In this document: piece after piece, positions 9,423 to 18,872 of the stretch | Position numbering within the stretch: the first letter of the stretch is position 1 | Layout: each line of letters starts with the position of its first letter | Program-made: the position numbers and the translations under genes | Notes under the pieces: model-generated | The model's database searches: none | Seen by the model: only the letters and a program-made list of their open reading frames with translations | What the model was told of the DNA's origin: nothing | Assembly (NCBI GenBank): GCA_017622495.1 | Contig: JAGAQY010000034.1 | Location: 20,357 to 84,356 of the forward strand | Direction: 5' to 3' | Origin: Bacteroidaceae bacterium | GTDB lineage: Bacteria; Bacteroidota; Bacteroidia; Bacteroidales; Bacteroidaceae | DNA: 64,000 nt

Positions 9423-10075
9423 AAAGTTCATAAATCGGTTGGCAACCGTTAGGTCGACGCCCGTAGGGGCTTAAGTCAATGGCACAGCGTAGCGAGAGCA
9501 ATGATAAACTTGTTTAATCATTGCCGAGCAAGCAAGCCATCTTAAGGTAAAGCCTTATATTGGCACAGCGCAGCGCCGATGCGGAACTGAAGGTTGACGC
9601 CAGTAGGGGGCTGAAGTCAATGGCACAATGAGCGAGAGCAGAGCCATGCTTTTGTGCGGTTTTCCATATTGCTGTTAACTGAAGGGTTGTGTCATAATAT
9701 GCCGTCACCGCGGTGGCACAAATCCGTCACCGCGGTGGAACTAAAACGCCACCGCGGTGGCGCGAATACGTCACCGCGGTGAAATGATATTTTCACAATG
9801 TATATATATGATTATCAAACTTATCCTATTTTCCTTTTATTGGGTAGTAAAAAACTGATATGCATCTCTTTTGGGGTCGTGGTGCTACTCCGATATATCC
9901 CATGCTTTTAGGTGGCAGCTTTCTGCCAATATAAAGCTCCGCATTAAGATGGCTTGCAGAAGAGCAACAAGTTGCAACTCCTCGGGGAAACTGAAGTTTC
10001 CTTCGTCGCAACCGACGCTCCTCTCGCGTCGGCGGCAGAGCTCACTGTGCCATTGCCAACCGATTTATGAACTTT
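9423..10075. repeat. gene-free nested inverted-repeat element (about 650 bp)
   Basis: Almost all of the 890-bp gap between genes is this element. Three pairs of perfect inverted arms are nested: 9423-9445 with 10053-10075 (23 bp), 9532-9545 with 9944-9957 (14 bp), and 9555-9565 with 9924-9934 (11 bp). The two inner pairs have the same centre (9744.5) and the outer pair is centred at 9749. A four-unit palindrome array occupies that centre. No convincing protein is encoded. The plan resembles a non-autonomous mobile element or a very large degenerate palindrome. A second element of the same plan but different sequence lies at 22411-22853. Confidence 0.8.
9706..9781. repeat. array of four CACCGCGGTG palindromes at exact 22-bp spacing
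   Basis: The perfect 10-bp palindrome CACCGCGGTG starts at 9706, 9728, 9750 and 9772, always 22 bp apart, with different 12-nt spacers. A 22-bp step is about two helical turns, so all sites face the same side of the DNA, as expected for cooperative binding of a dimeric protein. The binding protein is unknown. Confidence 0.85.
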
Positions 10076-10150
10076 TGTAACCTGAAAATCGCTAAAACCG
10101 TCCTTTTCATCGGGGAACATGAAATTGTAAGTTTATTGTAAGGCGACATA

Positions 10151-10182
10151 TTTGGAAGATAAGACGGCATTACTTACCTTTG
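10151..10182 (+). promoter_or_regulatory. consensus Bacteroidetes promoter
   Basis: TTTG at 10151-10154, a 20-nt spacer and TACCTTTG at 10175-10182 fit the Bacteroidetes -33/-7 pattern. Transcription should start near 10189, which supports the ATG at 10219 as the start of the downstream gene. Confidence 0.65.
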
Positions 10183-10218
10183 CGACGAAAGAGCAATGAA
10201 AACCCAATCCCCACCGAT

Positions 10219-10929
10219 ATGAGCAAACGACTATTCCACCTCGCACTCGGGCTCCTCTTACTGACCGATTGCTCTACAAAGAAAGAAGCTCCTGCGCCAA
10301 CGCAACCAAGAGTGACACAGATCAACAGAATGGGGCAAAAGCATCAAGCAATACGTACAGTGCCTGTTGTGTCCTCTTCGGGAACTCAGCGCAAGGCTAC
10401 AGCCGACACTGCGACCTTGATGAAGCCCTTAAAGAAAAAGGAACATATCTACAAAGGATTCCACGAAGCGAGAACAGGAACAGACCTTGATAACCACACG
10501 AGGTTACTGACCATAATGAGCGAACACACGAACAGCGCCACCAACAACATCGTATACCCCGACTATTATGGTGGGGTATACTATGATGACGTACAGCGTC
10601 TAGTGGTAATGATAACAGAAAGCGACAGCGCGTGCTCCCAAGTGAAGGAGCTGAAGGAGAGACTAGGCAACCGCAGAATCATCTATCGCACGTGCAAGAA
10701 CTCCTACAACAGTTTGTTGGAGGTACAAGATACCATCATGGCTCAGTTTAGGCGCAAGACTCCTCTCGCCCTCAACATCGGGATGTTTGGTATATTCGAC
10801 ACGGACAATAAGGTAGGAATACACTTGACTGATGCCTCGGACGAGAGAAAACAGGAGTTGTTTGACCTAATCGGCAAAGAAAAGGTGATCATCATCGGCA
10901 CTGGCCCAATAACTATTATTGACGACTAA
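10219..10929 (+). CDS. lipoprotein of unknown function
   Basis: A 236-residue protein that I do not recognise. The start at 10219 gives the lipoprotein signal MSKRLFHLALGLLLLTDC (Cys18). A start at 10180 would lie inside the -7 promoter box. After a charged, Pro/Lys-rich linker, the domain at residues ~90-235 has an alpha/beta look, with the segments YYDDVQRLVVMITESDS, RIIYRTCKNSYNSLLEVQDT and EKVIIIGTGP. It is a single gene with its own promoter, convergent with the metalloprotease gene downstream. Confidence 0.7.
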   Translation: MSKRLFHLALGLLLLTDCSTKKEAPAPTQPRVTQINRMGQKHQAIRTVPVVSSSGTQRKATADTATLMKPLKKKEHIYKGFHEARTGTDLDNHTRLLTIMSEHTNSATNNIVYPDYYGGVYYDDVQRLVVMITESDSACSQVKELKERLGNRRIIYRTCKNSYNSLLEVQDTIMAQFRRKTPLALNIGMFGIFDTDNKVGIHLTDASDERKQELFDLIGKEKVIIIGTGPITIIDD

Positions 10930-10945
10930 GTAGTCGTTTAATTCT
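10921..10945. terminator. possible weak bidirectional terminator
   Basis: GACGAC and GTCGTT flank a six-base loop, followed by TTAATT, overlapping the stop of the lipoprotein gene and 15 nt from the convergent metalloprotease stop. The stem is short, so the call is tentative. Confidence 0.3.
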
Positions 10946-10959
10946 CACGCTGGAATTAT

Positions 10960-12267
10960 TTACTCGAACATTACCAACTTATACTCATTCACACGAGCCG
11001 CCTTGGTTGCAGGCATCTGCTCGGGCAAGCGCACTTTGGGGCCAGGGATATAGGGGCTATGCTCCAGCACGTAGCGTATACGGGCAGCTTGCTGGGGAGT
11101 GAAGCGGTTGGCCTCGGTGTAGGCATAGTCCATGATATTCGTTGAGCGGAACTCCTCGCCCGTCTCGCAGTCCTCGCGCATCATAAGCAGCAGCTTCTCA
11201 TTGTCATCGACACTGCCCCCCGATGTCATGCAGCCCTGCATAAACTTGTCGTAAGCTACCTTATTGTAGGTGGGTGTATCGGTGCAGAAGTCGCTGTCGA
11301 GACAGATGTCGCGGTCGTAGGTCTCGGGATCTTCGGAGAAGGCATGGCGCAGGCCGAGGAAATGTCCCAGTTCATGAGCCAACGTGTTCACCACATCGGT
11401 CATCGTGTAGTAGGCCTCGTGCGAATAGATATACTCATTGTTGATGCTCACGCACTGCGGCCAAGGCAGCTCGCTCCAGTCGGCATCGTACTCCAGTTCG
11501 GTAAGGCCTTCCAGGGAGTGCGGCTTGACGACATAGGGGAAGTGTGAGATGCCGAGTATGCCCTTGTCTTCAAACGTATAGACAAAGATATTGACATAGC
11601 GGTTGGGATTCCACATATACTCGCAGTACTTCTTAGGCTCGCGTCCGTAGCCCATGAAAGCGCTGCTGTTGATGGAGGTGAGGTTGATTCTATGGCGGTC
11701 AACACCCGGCTCGGCAAGCAGGTTACCCTCAGGGTCTTCGGCAGCCATCACGAACTCCACACCGAGGTAGGCGCCACACTGCGCATAAATCTCATTGACG
11801 CCCTCGATGAGCGTAGCCAGATGCCCTTCGATGACATTCTGCTTCTTGTTTCCCTCCTTATTATATAATACGTGAAACACCACGGGGAGTCGATAGTAGG
11901 TAGTGGAATCGGGTGTGAGACGTTGCTGGACTATCTGCATAGTCTGCACAAGCGTCCCATCGGTACTACTGAGAGTCAATGTGGCAAAGCGCTCGTCCTG
12001 CCCCTCATTGGCCGACAGAGCCACTTGCACCTCGGCGTTACCTGCTCCCTCGGTCGTTTGTGGCACACACCACGAAGCGTCAGAGCCAAATGTCCACTCT
12101 ACGTTGCTCTCTACCGTCAACGTAATCACGGTATCGCGTGGCGAGAGCACGATAGATGAGCCTTCACACAAAAGGCTAAGATGAGGCTGAGTCTCCTCTG
12201 TACGATCGCACGCTACCCCTGCGAAGAGGAGTAGCGTGACAATCATTGATAGAAAATTCTTGCGCAT
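10960..12267 (-). CDS. zinc-dependent metalloproteinase lipoprotein (metzincin) with BACON-like domain
   Basis: A 435-residue lipoprotein (MRKNFLSMIVTLLLFAGVAC, Cys20). Residues ~30-115 look like a BACON/Ig-like domain (ESNVEWTFGSDASWCVPQ), often used for carbohydrate or surface contact. The protease domain has HELGHFLGLRH at residues 298-308, the HExxHxxGxxH zinc motif with catalytic Glu299, and a downstream Met-turn (STNIMDYAYTE). This fits the pappalysin-like (M43) lipoproteins common in Bacteroidetes. It lies 15 nt after the Omp28-like gene stop on the same strand, so the two are probably co-transcribed. Confidence 0.9.
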   Translation of the reverse strand: MRKNFLSMIVTLLLFAGVACDRTEETQPHLSLLCEGSSIVLSPRDTVITLTVESNVEWTFGSDASWCVPQTTEGAGNAEVQVALSANEGQDERFATLTLSSTDGTLVQTMQIVQQRLTPDSTTYYRLPVVFHVLYNKEGNKKQNVIEGHLATLIEGVNEIYAQCGAYLGVEFVMAAEDPEGNLLAEPGVDRHRINLTSINSSAFMGYGREPKKYCEYMWNPNRYVNIFVYTFEDKGILGISHFPYVVKPHSLEGLTELEYDADWSELPWPQCVSINNEYIYSHEAYYTMTDVVNTLAHELGHFLGLRHAFSEDPETYDRDICLDSDFCTDTPTYNKVAYDKFMQGCMTSGGSVDDNEKLLLMMREDCETGEEFRSTNIMDYAYTEANRFTPQQAARIRYVLEHSPYIPGPKVRLPEQMPATKAARVNEYKLVMFE

Positions 12268-12282
12268 AGCCTGGGGCTACAA

Positions 12283-13398
12283 TTAGTTGTTGTATGCAAA
12301 GGGCACAGACTTGCCCACGGGGCATTCTATGACATTGTTTACATAGAAATTCTTGCCAGAGGCCGCAGAAACCAATACTACTACTTTACAGTTGGCAACA
12401 TCAACAAAGTCGGCATCATCGGCATCGAACTCATAGTAATACTCGATGGTCTCGCCCTGCTCACATGAAGACTTTCCTCCAAGGAATTCGCCCTGGATAG
12501 GCGACAAGCAGCTGGCACCACGAAGCACAAAGTCATGCTCGATGAGTACGGTAGACATACCATTGGAGAACTCGTACCAGTTGCTCGACTGGTATGCGGG
12601 CAGTTTATCCTCTACAAGCCAAGCATTGATACGGTACGCACCGGCCTTACCTACCTTGACAGCGGCACGCACAGCAATTACCGACTTGCTGCTATTGGTA
12701 GCAACTGTGGCAGCAATACCTACATTGGCCTTTTCCTTGAGTTCCATGCCTGCTGATGCATTGATAACCTCAGAATTGATGTTGGGGTCGTTATTCTCAA
12801 CAATCGCCTCAGGATTGAGGTTAAAGAATGATGAGGGGAATCCTTGTACATGCAATGCACTTACAACAGCCTCAGAAGCCTTACAACTAAACTCGTCACT
12901 ACTATGTGTAGCCACCACTACCGTGTTGGCCGCATTGGAACCATTTTCACGGAACAGTTCGATGGAACGTATCATATAAGGGCAGTAGCCACACCATGTA
13001 CCTGTAGCCTGAGTCATCAGTACGTTATGGTGAAATCCACTGAACTTATCGGCAAGTGTATCCTCAGGCAGTTCAACATAGAGTGCAGGGTTAGCAGCCT
13101 GTATAGAAAGTTGATTGGATGTCTGACCATTATAGGTGGCAAACGCCTTATAGAACTTGGCCTCCGTAGTGGTGAAGAAATTGCCTGTAATAGGTTTGTT
13201 GTCGACATAGATGGTGGACTCGGCAGTCACGTCTACATCGCCCACCTTCACAGTAAACTCAACACCCTCCTCGCCATCGGCTACAAAGAGGTCGGTCGAT
13301 ACAGTTAACACGGGCTTGCCCTCAACGGGCTTTTCCTCACATGAAACCATGCCAAACAGCATGGTCAGTGCGAAGAGTGAATAGATTAACTTTTTCAT
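12283..13398 (-). CDS. Omp28-like lipoprotein with CxxC
   Basis: A 371-residue lipoprotein. The ATG complementary to 13396-13398 gives MKKLIYSLFALTMLFGMVSC (Cys20); an in-frame ATG four codons earlier is less likely. An Ig-like N-terminal domain is followed by a thioredoxin-like region with ATGTWCGYCPY (Cys136, Cys139), the Omp28-family signature. The protein is only distantly similar to the Omp28-like protein at 8078-9328. It is transcribed from a start just downstream of a terminator and probably continues into the metalloproteinase gene. Confidence 0.87.
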   Translation of the reverse strand: MKKLIYSLFALTMLFGMVSCEEKPVEGKPVLTVSTDLFVADGEEGVEFTVKVGDVDVTAESTIYVDNKPITGNFFTTTEAKFYKAFATYNGQTSNQLSIQAANPALYVELPEDTLADKFSGFHHNVLMTQATGTWCGYCPYMIRSIELFRENGSNAANTVVVATHSSDEFSCKASEAVVSALHVQGFPSSFFNLNPEAIVENNDPNINSEVINASAGMELKEKANVGIAATVATNSSKSVIAVRAAVKVGKAGAYRINAWLVEDKLPAYQSSNWYEFSNGMSTVLIEHDFVLRGASCLSPIQGEFLGGKSSCEQGETIEYYYEFDADDADFVDVANCKVVVLVSAASGKNFYVNNVIECPVGKSVPFAYNN

Positions 13399-13410
13399 TT
13401 CGTTACACAA

Positions 13411-13457
13411 AAAAAAGAATTGACAATGGAGATAGGCATAACTTCCCCATTGTCAAT
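13411..13457 (-). terminator. intrinsic terminator after the frameshifted lipoprotein gene
   Basis: Perfect 11-bp arms ATTGACAATGG (13419-13429) and CCATTGTCAAT (13447-13457). On the minus strand the hairpin is followed by TCTTTTTTTTGTG. It separates the upstream broken gene from the Omp28-like gene. Confidence 0.85.
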
Positions 13458-13470
13458 CTAATTATTCAAA

Positions 13471-15075
13471 TTACTTATTCAAACCTGCGTTGTACTTCTC
13501 CTTGATCTGGTCGAGGACAGGAACAAAGTTCATCTTCACTGTATTCACCTTCAAGGGCTCAGTGGGGAGGTATGTACGCTTGATGCGGTTGTTTACACGA
13601 GCCTTCTTATCGTTAGCGACCTTAGCAACACGTGCCAACGCTACCTCATCATCTGTATTATCCTCTACGACTGCACCACGTGTGAGCACGATGTCTTCAC
13701 AAGTGCTTGCCAGATAGGTAGGCCATCCATAAGAGATAGCACCAAAGGCAGGATAGTATACCTCACCATCAACCTCAACACCCTTGATTACGATAGAGTC
13801 GTTGTTGACAACCTCTACAGGATATGCTCCGTTGTATACAATGCTCTCATCGGCACCGTTAGGATTGTAACCCATCAAGAGCATGTCAAAGTAGTTCCAT
13901 GTAGCAACAGGAGGCAAGAATGAGATGTTCATATCACCAAGGAGGAACAAGCTACCATCCTGCTGTACCTGGAAGAACAACTTAGGACCATAAGCGTAGA
14001 AGAGCTCCTCTACATCGTAAGCAGTATAGTTGGTAGCGCAGAAGAGATCCCAAGGTGTAGCATAGGCGTGAACAGCGTCGAGACCGAGACCCAAGATGTA
14101 GTTCTGGCCTTTGTACTTGTTCTTATACTTCTCTGCCAAGTTCTTATACTGTGCAAACTGGGCATCTACCTGAGCTTTAGCATACTCAGCAGCCTCGGCC
14201 TCAGAAGCGCCATTCTCAATAGCCTTGTTGAAGTGGCTGTCATATACGTTAGCATAGTACTCGTGGCTAGCATCGAATGAAACGGGAGAGTTGTCAAACT
14301 CAGCACCGAAAGAGAGTGATGTGTAGAGGGTATCATACCATATAGAGTCTACAGTCCACCAGTTTTCATAGGTCTCATCAGACATCCACAACTCCTCTTT
14401 ATGCTTCTGTACGATGCGTGCAGTCCACTCACCCTTCAAGTTCTCGTTGAGTGATGCGTAAGCAGGAGCCTCGGGGAGAGCGGGAAGCTCAGCCGAACGG
14501 CTAACACCTGTATATACAGTCATGCCCTCATCCTCGTTGAATGCACCGATAATCAATGTAGTCTCAGCATCCTCCATTGAAGGGATACAGATGGTAAGAC
14601 CCTCATCGCTATTGATAGCATTGATGTCCTCCTCAGTGAGATACTCGCCATAGAGTGTGAGCAGGTCTTCCAAAGTAGAACCATAGTTGAGCTGCTTAGC
14701 CACCTCCCTAGTGTAGTTGGCAATGTGCTTAGCTGCATATACATTCTTCTTCTCAGACTTGATGTTGAACCATGCCAAGTTAGGAGTTACCTCACCTTCA
14801 GGATTCACATCCTGGGTGATTGTCACCTCTGCTGCGGGGAGAGTTGACTTGGTCAAAGTCACATGGATTGAGTCGTAGCTGAGCACTGAGCCATCTTCCT
14901 CATATACACCAATAACGCTGATGATATAGGTAGAGTCGACTTCCAAGAGACCGTAGGTATTCTCGTCAAGTTCAAAGTTCTGAGTGCCGCTAAATCTCTC
15001 AGCGCCGAAGTAGTCGAGCAGCGTAGAAGGCATCGCCTCCTCATTTACGTAACTTACGAGCATATTGTATGACAT
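13471..15075 (-). pseudogene. 3' part of a lipoprotein gene broken by a one-base frameshift
   Basis: This 534-codon reading frame has no signal peptide and starts in the middle of a protein (MSYNMLVSYVNEEAM). Reading the same frame upstream of this ATG, the DNA encodes QYVVAPFDK directly before MSYNM. The upstream gene's frame ends ADDEYSML-stop over the same bases. A single missing base near 15102 therefore explains both ends, and the intact product would be about 865 residues. The content is acidic and aromatic-rich, resembling large Bacteroidetes surface lipoproteins of unknown function encoded next to SusC/SusD. A terminator follows. Whether the break is biological or a sequencing error cannot be told from one sequence. 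Confidence 0.75.
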
Positions 15076-15089
15076 CTTGTCGAAAGGAG

Positions 15090-16070
15090 CTACAACATAC
15101 TGTACTCATCATCAGCGGTGCAACGGATCTTGATGCGACGCTCGGTCTTACCAATGAGTTCCAGTTTAACCTTGCTCTCTACCATCTCAAGTGCTGCAAG
15201 AAGGTTCTGACGAGCATAGAGACCTGTGGGATAGAAGTCATCGGTATACCAGGGCTCTTCGGTATAAGCGCCCATACGAGGAGCCTTAACCTCACCGGCA
15301 CGAGTAGCAGGAGCCATGGGACCCCATACTTCGCCACCCCAGTCGTCTTCACCACCGAAGTCTACGTTGGGGTTCTGCTCATAGAGAAGGTTACCCTCAG
15401 CATCACACTCTGCAATCATCAAAGTGAATGCTGAACCCGGATGGATAAAGAAACCACCATCGCCCTCTTCATACCAGTCTTGTCCACTGGTGTAGTTGAT
15501 AGTCTGGGGACCTTTAAGTTGGATACCGTCGCTCAAGAAGGTAACGTCGTCGGCCCAACGTGAAGAACGGAAGGCATTGTACTGCTCTGTAGGAAGAAGA
15601 GCATACAGATAGTTCATTGTGTCGGGCACATTGAAGTGGAACTTGAAGCCATCCTTTCTTGACTCAACCACAGTAATCAGGCGGTCATAAGCGGGTGTGG
15701 TGAACACCTTAGACTTGAATACCAACTTACCCTCCTTTGTATATACAAAGAATACAGTGTACTCCTTGCCGCCCTCAAGGCTGTATACATTAATCGTGGT
15801 AGGTGCATTGTCTGCAACAGTTACCACACGGCCATCCTCCTCAGCCTCAGCATAAACAACTGCAGCATCCTTGGTGCTCTCAGCCACGTTACCCTCCTCT
15901 ACGAGGTAAGCAACAGCCTCAACACCTGAGGTCTTGATGGTGAACGAAGCTGAAGTAGAGCGAATCTCTTCGGCCAATTCTTCACTGCCATTTACAGTGA
16001 TATCCAAGGTAGGGCCTTCATCCTTCTTACAACTCGTAAGACAGGTAGCAAAAGCCATCACACCTACCAT
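15090..16070 (-). pseudogene. 5' part of the frameshifted lipoprotein gene
   Basis: This 326-codon frame encodes the N-terminal half, with lipobox AFATCLTSC (Cys14 from the ATG used). The ATG gives an unusually short signal with no basic residue. The codons just upstream, in frame, encode TKIRRNYRNLF, which looks like a missing n-region, but no ATG is found there; the real start may be non-ATG. The body contains one or two Ig/FN3-like domains (GGKEYTVFFVYTKEGKL). The C-terminal end ADDEYSML-stop is produced by the frameshift near 15102. It lies 270 bp downstream of the SusC1-SusD1 operon terminator on the same strand. Confidence 0.72.
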
Positions 16071-16278
16071 GAATAGGTTACGATAGTTTCTTCTTATTTT
16101 TGTAAATGAATTAGTTGTTAAATAAAAATTATCAATAGATTAAATACAATCTTCTTACCAAAAACTTTTTAGGCCGCAAATTTACACATTTTTCACAATT
16201 CATTGCAAAATTTAGCCTAAAATTATCAGAATCAGGCGAAAAAAACATTCAGCTACAGCCTATTAGACCAACCAAAGA

Positions 16279-16308
16279 GAGAGGCGCACCCCAATGGATG
16301 CGCCTCTC
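16279..16308 (-). terminator. terminator of the susC1-susD1 operon
   Basis: A perfect 10-bp stem (GAGAGGCGCA and TGCGCCTCTC) with a 10-nt loop lies 33 nt after the last operon gene. On the minus strand it is followed by TCTTTGGTTGG, a modest U-rich tail. Confidence 0.75.
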
Positions 16309-16340
16309 GTAATATGAATAATCAACTATCAGTGTCGTTA

Positions 16341-17225
16341 TTATTCAGTAGCACCGGGCCAACCTTCAACCCACTGGAACAATTCTGTTGCATAGTCATA
16401 CAGTGAAGCGGTACCAGCAGCATCTGTGCGTGCCCATGCGCCCTTCATTGTATATACATTGCCCTCATTGGTAAACGAGCAGTAGTCAGCCTGAGGATGA
16501 TAGTAGAAGAACCATTCGCCACCAGTAGAAGAGGCCTCACCGATTGCCTGGAATGTAGGAGCGATTGTCACTGCATTACCCTGAGCATCCAGAATGAACT
16601 GGAGGTGTGCACCGGGTTTGGGGCAATAGCTGGGCTCCAAGTAGTAGTAGGGGCTGTTCAAGCGATAGAGCTTATAGCCGTTCTCGTCGGTATACTCCTT
16701 AGCGGTTTCTACGGGTACGTTGGCATAACCGCCAGCCCAGTTAGAAGCCATATACACAACACCTGCGCTAACCCAAGTATAATCCTTGATAACAGAGATG
16801 GTATGAGTATTGTTACCAGACAGAGAATAGTTGTGCTCGAAGAAGTTGATAGAGTCCAAAGCAAATGTGATGTTGGCTGTGTAAGAGGTACCCATCACAA
16901 TGTTAGCCTCGTCAATGTTTACTACGAGTTCAGCGGTATAGCTACCGTCAGCAAATGTCACAGCAGAATCAGCCACACTCATAATAGAGTTGTTAAACGA
17001 AATCTCCAAGGGGAGTGTTGTCTCACCCACATTTGTGCTACGTGACAATGCTACTGTTACAGAGGGAAGAGCATCCGTAGCTGTAAGGCTGTATGACTGC
17101 TTGGCCTGGTCGAATGAATACTGGGTCTCAGTCATCTCATACTTCTCCCAATAGCCCTCATCACTACATGAGGTGAAAGCCACGGCAGCTACAGCAGCCA
17201 GAAATAATGATTTATATAATTTCAT
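16341..17225 (-). CDS. SusE/F-position surface lipoprotein (susC1 operon)
   Basis: A 294-residue lipoprotein (MKLYKSLFLAAVAAVAFTSC, Cys20), third gene of the susC1 operon, starting 40 nt after the SusD stop. In such operons the third gene usually encodes a surface lipoprotein that helps bind the glycan or peptide imported by SusC/SusD. Residues 25-150 look like an Ig-like or DUF-type beta domain. The C-terminal 140 residues are rich in Tyr/Trp (NSPYYYLEPSYCPKPG, EWFFYYHPQADY), consistent with ligand binding. No family name can be assigned with confidence. Confidence 0.75.
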   Translation of the reverse strand: MKLYKSLFLAAVAAVAFTSCSDEGYWEKYEMTETQYSFDQAKQSYSLTATDALPSVTVALSRSTNVGETTLPLEISFNNSIMSVADSAVTFADGSYTAELVVNIDEANIVMGTSYTANITFALDSINFFEHNYSLSGNNTHTISVIKDYTWVSAGVVYMASNWAGGYANVPVETAKEYTDENGYKLYRLNSPYYYLEPSYCPKPGAHLQFILDAQGNAVTIAPTFQAIGEASSTGGEWFFYYHPQADYCSFTNEGNVYTMKGAWARTDAAGTASLYDYATELFQWVEGWPGATE

Positions 17226-17265
17226 ATTTTTAATTCTTTTAATGGTTTATACTATAATCCATTGA

Positions 17266-18849
17266 TTACTCTGATACAGGCTCAGGACGGCTAACAACAG
17301 GATTGTTGTCATCTTCTGTCAAAGCGGGATTACCCTCAATCTCATCCTTGGGCAGACGATAGATAAGAGCACCGTCACCAGCAGGAATATTGAAGATGTA
17401 AGCTTCTTGGAAGCCAGCACCACGACGGTCAACACCCTTGTTCAGACGCATGAGGTCGAAGTAAGAGAAGCCCTCACCCCAGAGTTCGATACGGCGCTGC
17501 ATCCATACTTGGTTTTGTACCTGTTCTGCAGTAGTAGCTGTGCAAACGTATGCAGGGTCACGATAGGCAGATACAAAGCTCTGGAGAGTAGCCGCACCAG
17601 CAGCAGCATCACCTGCCATAGCCTGAGCCTCAGCCAAGATAAGATACATCTCCTCTACACGCATCATGGGAATATCGTTAGCATTGGTAGAGGTGTACAC
17701 CTCATCCTTGTATGTGCCAAACTTCATCTGAGTGTAAGGAGGGCAACCTGCCTCAGCAGCATAAGCTGCCTGCTCAGCATTCAAGTTGGGAGATACGCCA
17801 TTCTCATCGAGGAACCAGCCTTTACGAACGTCAGTTGCAGGGATAGCAGCATAGAGGCTCTTGCTAATCTTACGCCATGCACCTACAGAGGCATAACCAT
17901 AGTTGAGTGAACCCATGTGAGAGGGCCAGTTACAGATACCTGATGTTACAGGACGGTCGGTCTCTGCAACGAGGATACCCCACATCCAAGAATTATCTTC
18001 GATTTCGCTCATGGTAGGCTTGCTTACCTGTTCTGCTGTATAAGGAGTAGCATCGGTCAGCTCGAGAGCCTTGGCAGCATCAGCAGCAGCCTCAGGCCAG
18101 TTGTTCATTACCAAGTTTACACGTGCACGGAGACCATAGGCTACCTCTGTGTTGATGTAGCGCTTGTCAGCACGCGTTACGGGAGACTTTTCAAAGAGAG
18201 CGATAGCGTTATCCAAGTCAGTCATGATCTGCTCATACACCTCTGCTACAGTTGAGCGGGGGCAACCCTCAGAACCGGCAGCGTCCATGTTGGCCTCAGT
18301 GATAAGGGGTACACAAGGCTTATTTTCGTTACCTACATAGGTCTGCTGATAGAGCTGAGCCAGATAGAAATAGTCGAAAGCACGGATAGCGTATGCCTGA
18401 GCCAGATAGAACTGCAGGTTCTCATCCTCTGTGTCAGGGGCAATCATACTTGTCACAGCATTAACAGCGTTAATCTGCTTGTAGAATGTACTCCAAGTGA
18501 TGTAGGTAGCAGTACCAGTATAGCTGAGGTCTGCATAAGTCACAGCAGCGCCGAACCAGTTGTAACCTATATCCTCAGATACGAGATCGACACCACGAGT
18601 ATCTGTAAACAGCATTACTGCGGGATAAGAGAGGTCATTGTGATTTCCCTCGCCCACATTCTTACCGAACCCGTAGAACATTGCGCTCATACCGTTCACA
18701 CTCGCCTCAATACGCTCAGGATTGGCGCTAACAGCAGCCTCTTTCTGATCGGCAGTGATAGTAGAACCCATAGGCTCGGTGTTCATGTCGTAGCAACCGG
18801 TAAGTGCTACACATGCCAAAGCCGATGCAATATATTTAATCTTTTTCAT
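17266..18849 (-). CDS. SusD/RagB-family surface lipoprotein (SusD1)
   Basis: A 527-residue SusD-like protein, the lid that caps the SusC transporter and binds substrate at the cell surface. Lipoprotein signal MKKIKYIASALACVALTGC (Cys19). The TPR-like helical core includes AQAYAIRAFDYFYLAQLYQQ (about residues 150-170) and the conserved C-terminal region QRRIELWGEGFSYFDLMRLN, a hallmark of RagB/SusD proteins. It follows susC1 by 23 nt. The substrate is not identifiable, since no glycosidase gene accompanies the operon; nearby peptidases and Omp28-like proteins hint at peptide rather than glycan uptake, but this is only inference. Confidence 0.95.
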   Translation of the reverse strand: MKKIKYIASALACVALTGCYDMNTEPMGSTITADQKEAAVSANPERIEASVNGMSAMFYGFGKNVGEGNHNDLSYPAVMLFTDTRGVDLVSEDIGYNWFGAAVTYADLSYTGTATYITWSTFYKQINAVNAVTSMIAPDTEDENLQFYLAQAYAIRAFDYFYLAQLYQQTYVGNENKPCVPLITEANMDAAGSEGCPRSTVAEVYEQIMTDLDNAIALFEKSPVTRADKRYINTEVAYGLRARVNLVMNNWPEAAADAAKALELTDATPYTAEQVSKPTMSEIEDNSWMWGILVAETDRPVTSGICNWPSHMGSLNYGYASVGAWRKISKSLYAAIPATDVRKGWFLDENGVSPNLNAEQAAYAAEAGCPPYTQMKFGTYKDEVYTSTNANDIPMMRVEEMYLILAEAQAMAGDAAAGAATLQSFVSAYRDPAYVCTATTAEQVQNQVWMQRRIELWGEGFSYFDLMRLNKGVDRRGAGFQEAYIFNIPAGDGALIYRLPKDEIEGNPALTEDDNNPVVSRPEPVSE

Positions 18850-18872
18850 TGTCTTTCTTACCTTTTAAATGA

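Noticed and set aside
9706..9781. Possible CRISPR array
   Set aside because: Units are 10-bp palindromes with 12-nt spacers, far shorter than CRISPR repeats and spacers, and no cas gene is present. The array at 22595-22682 is rejected for the same reason.
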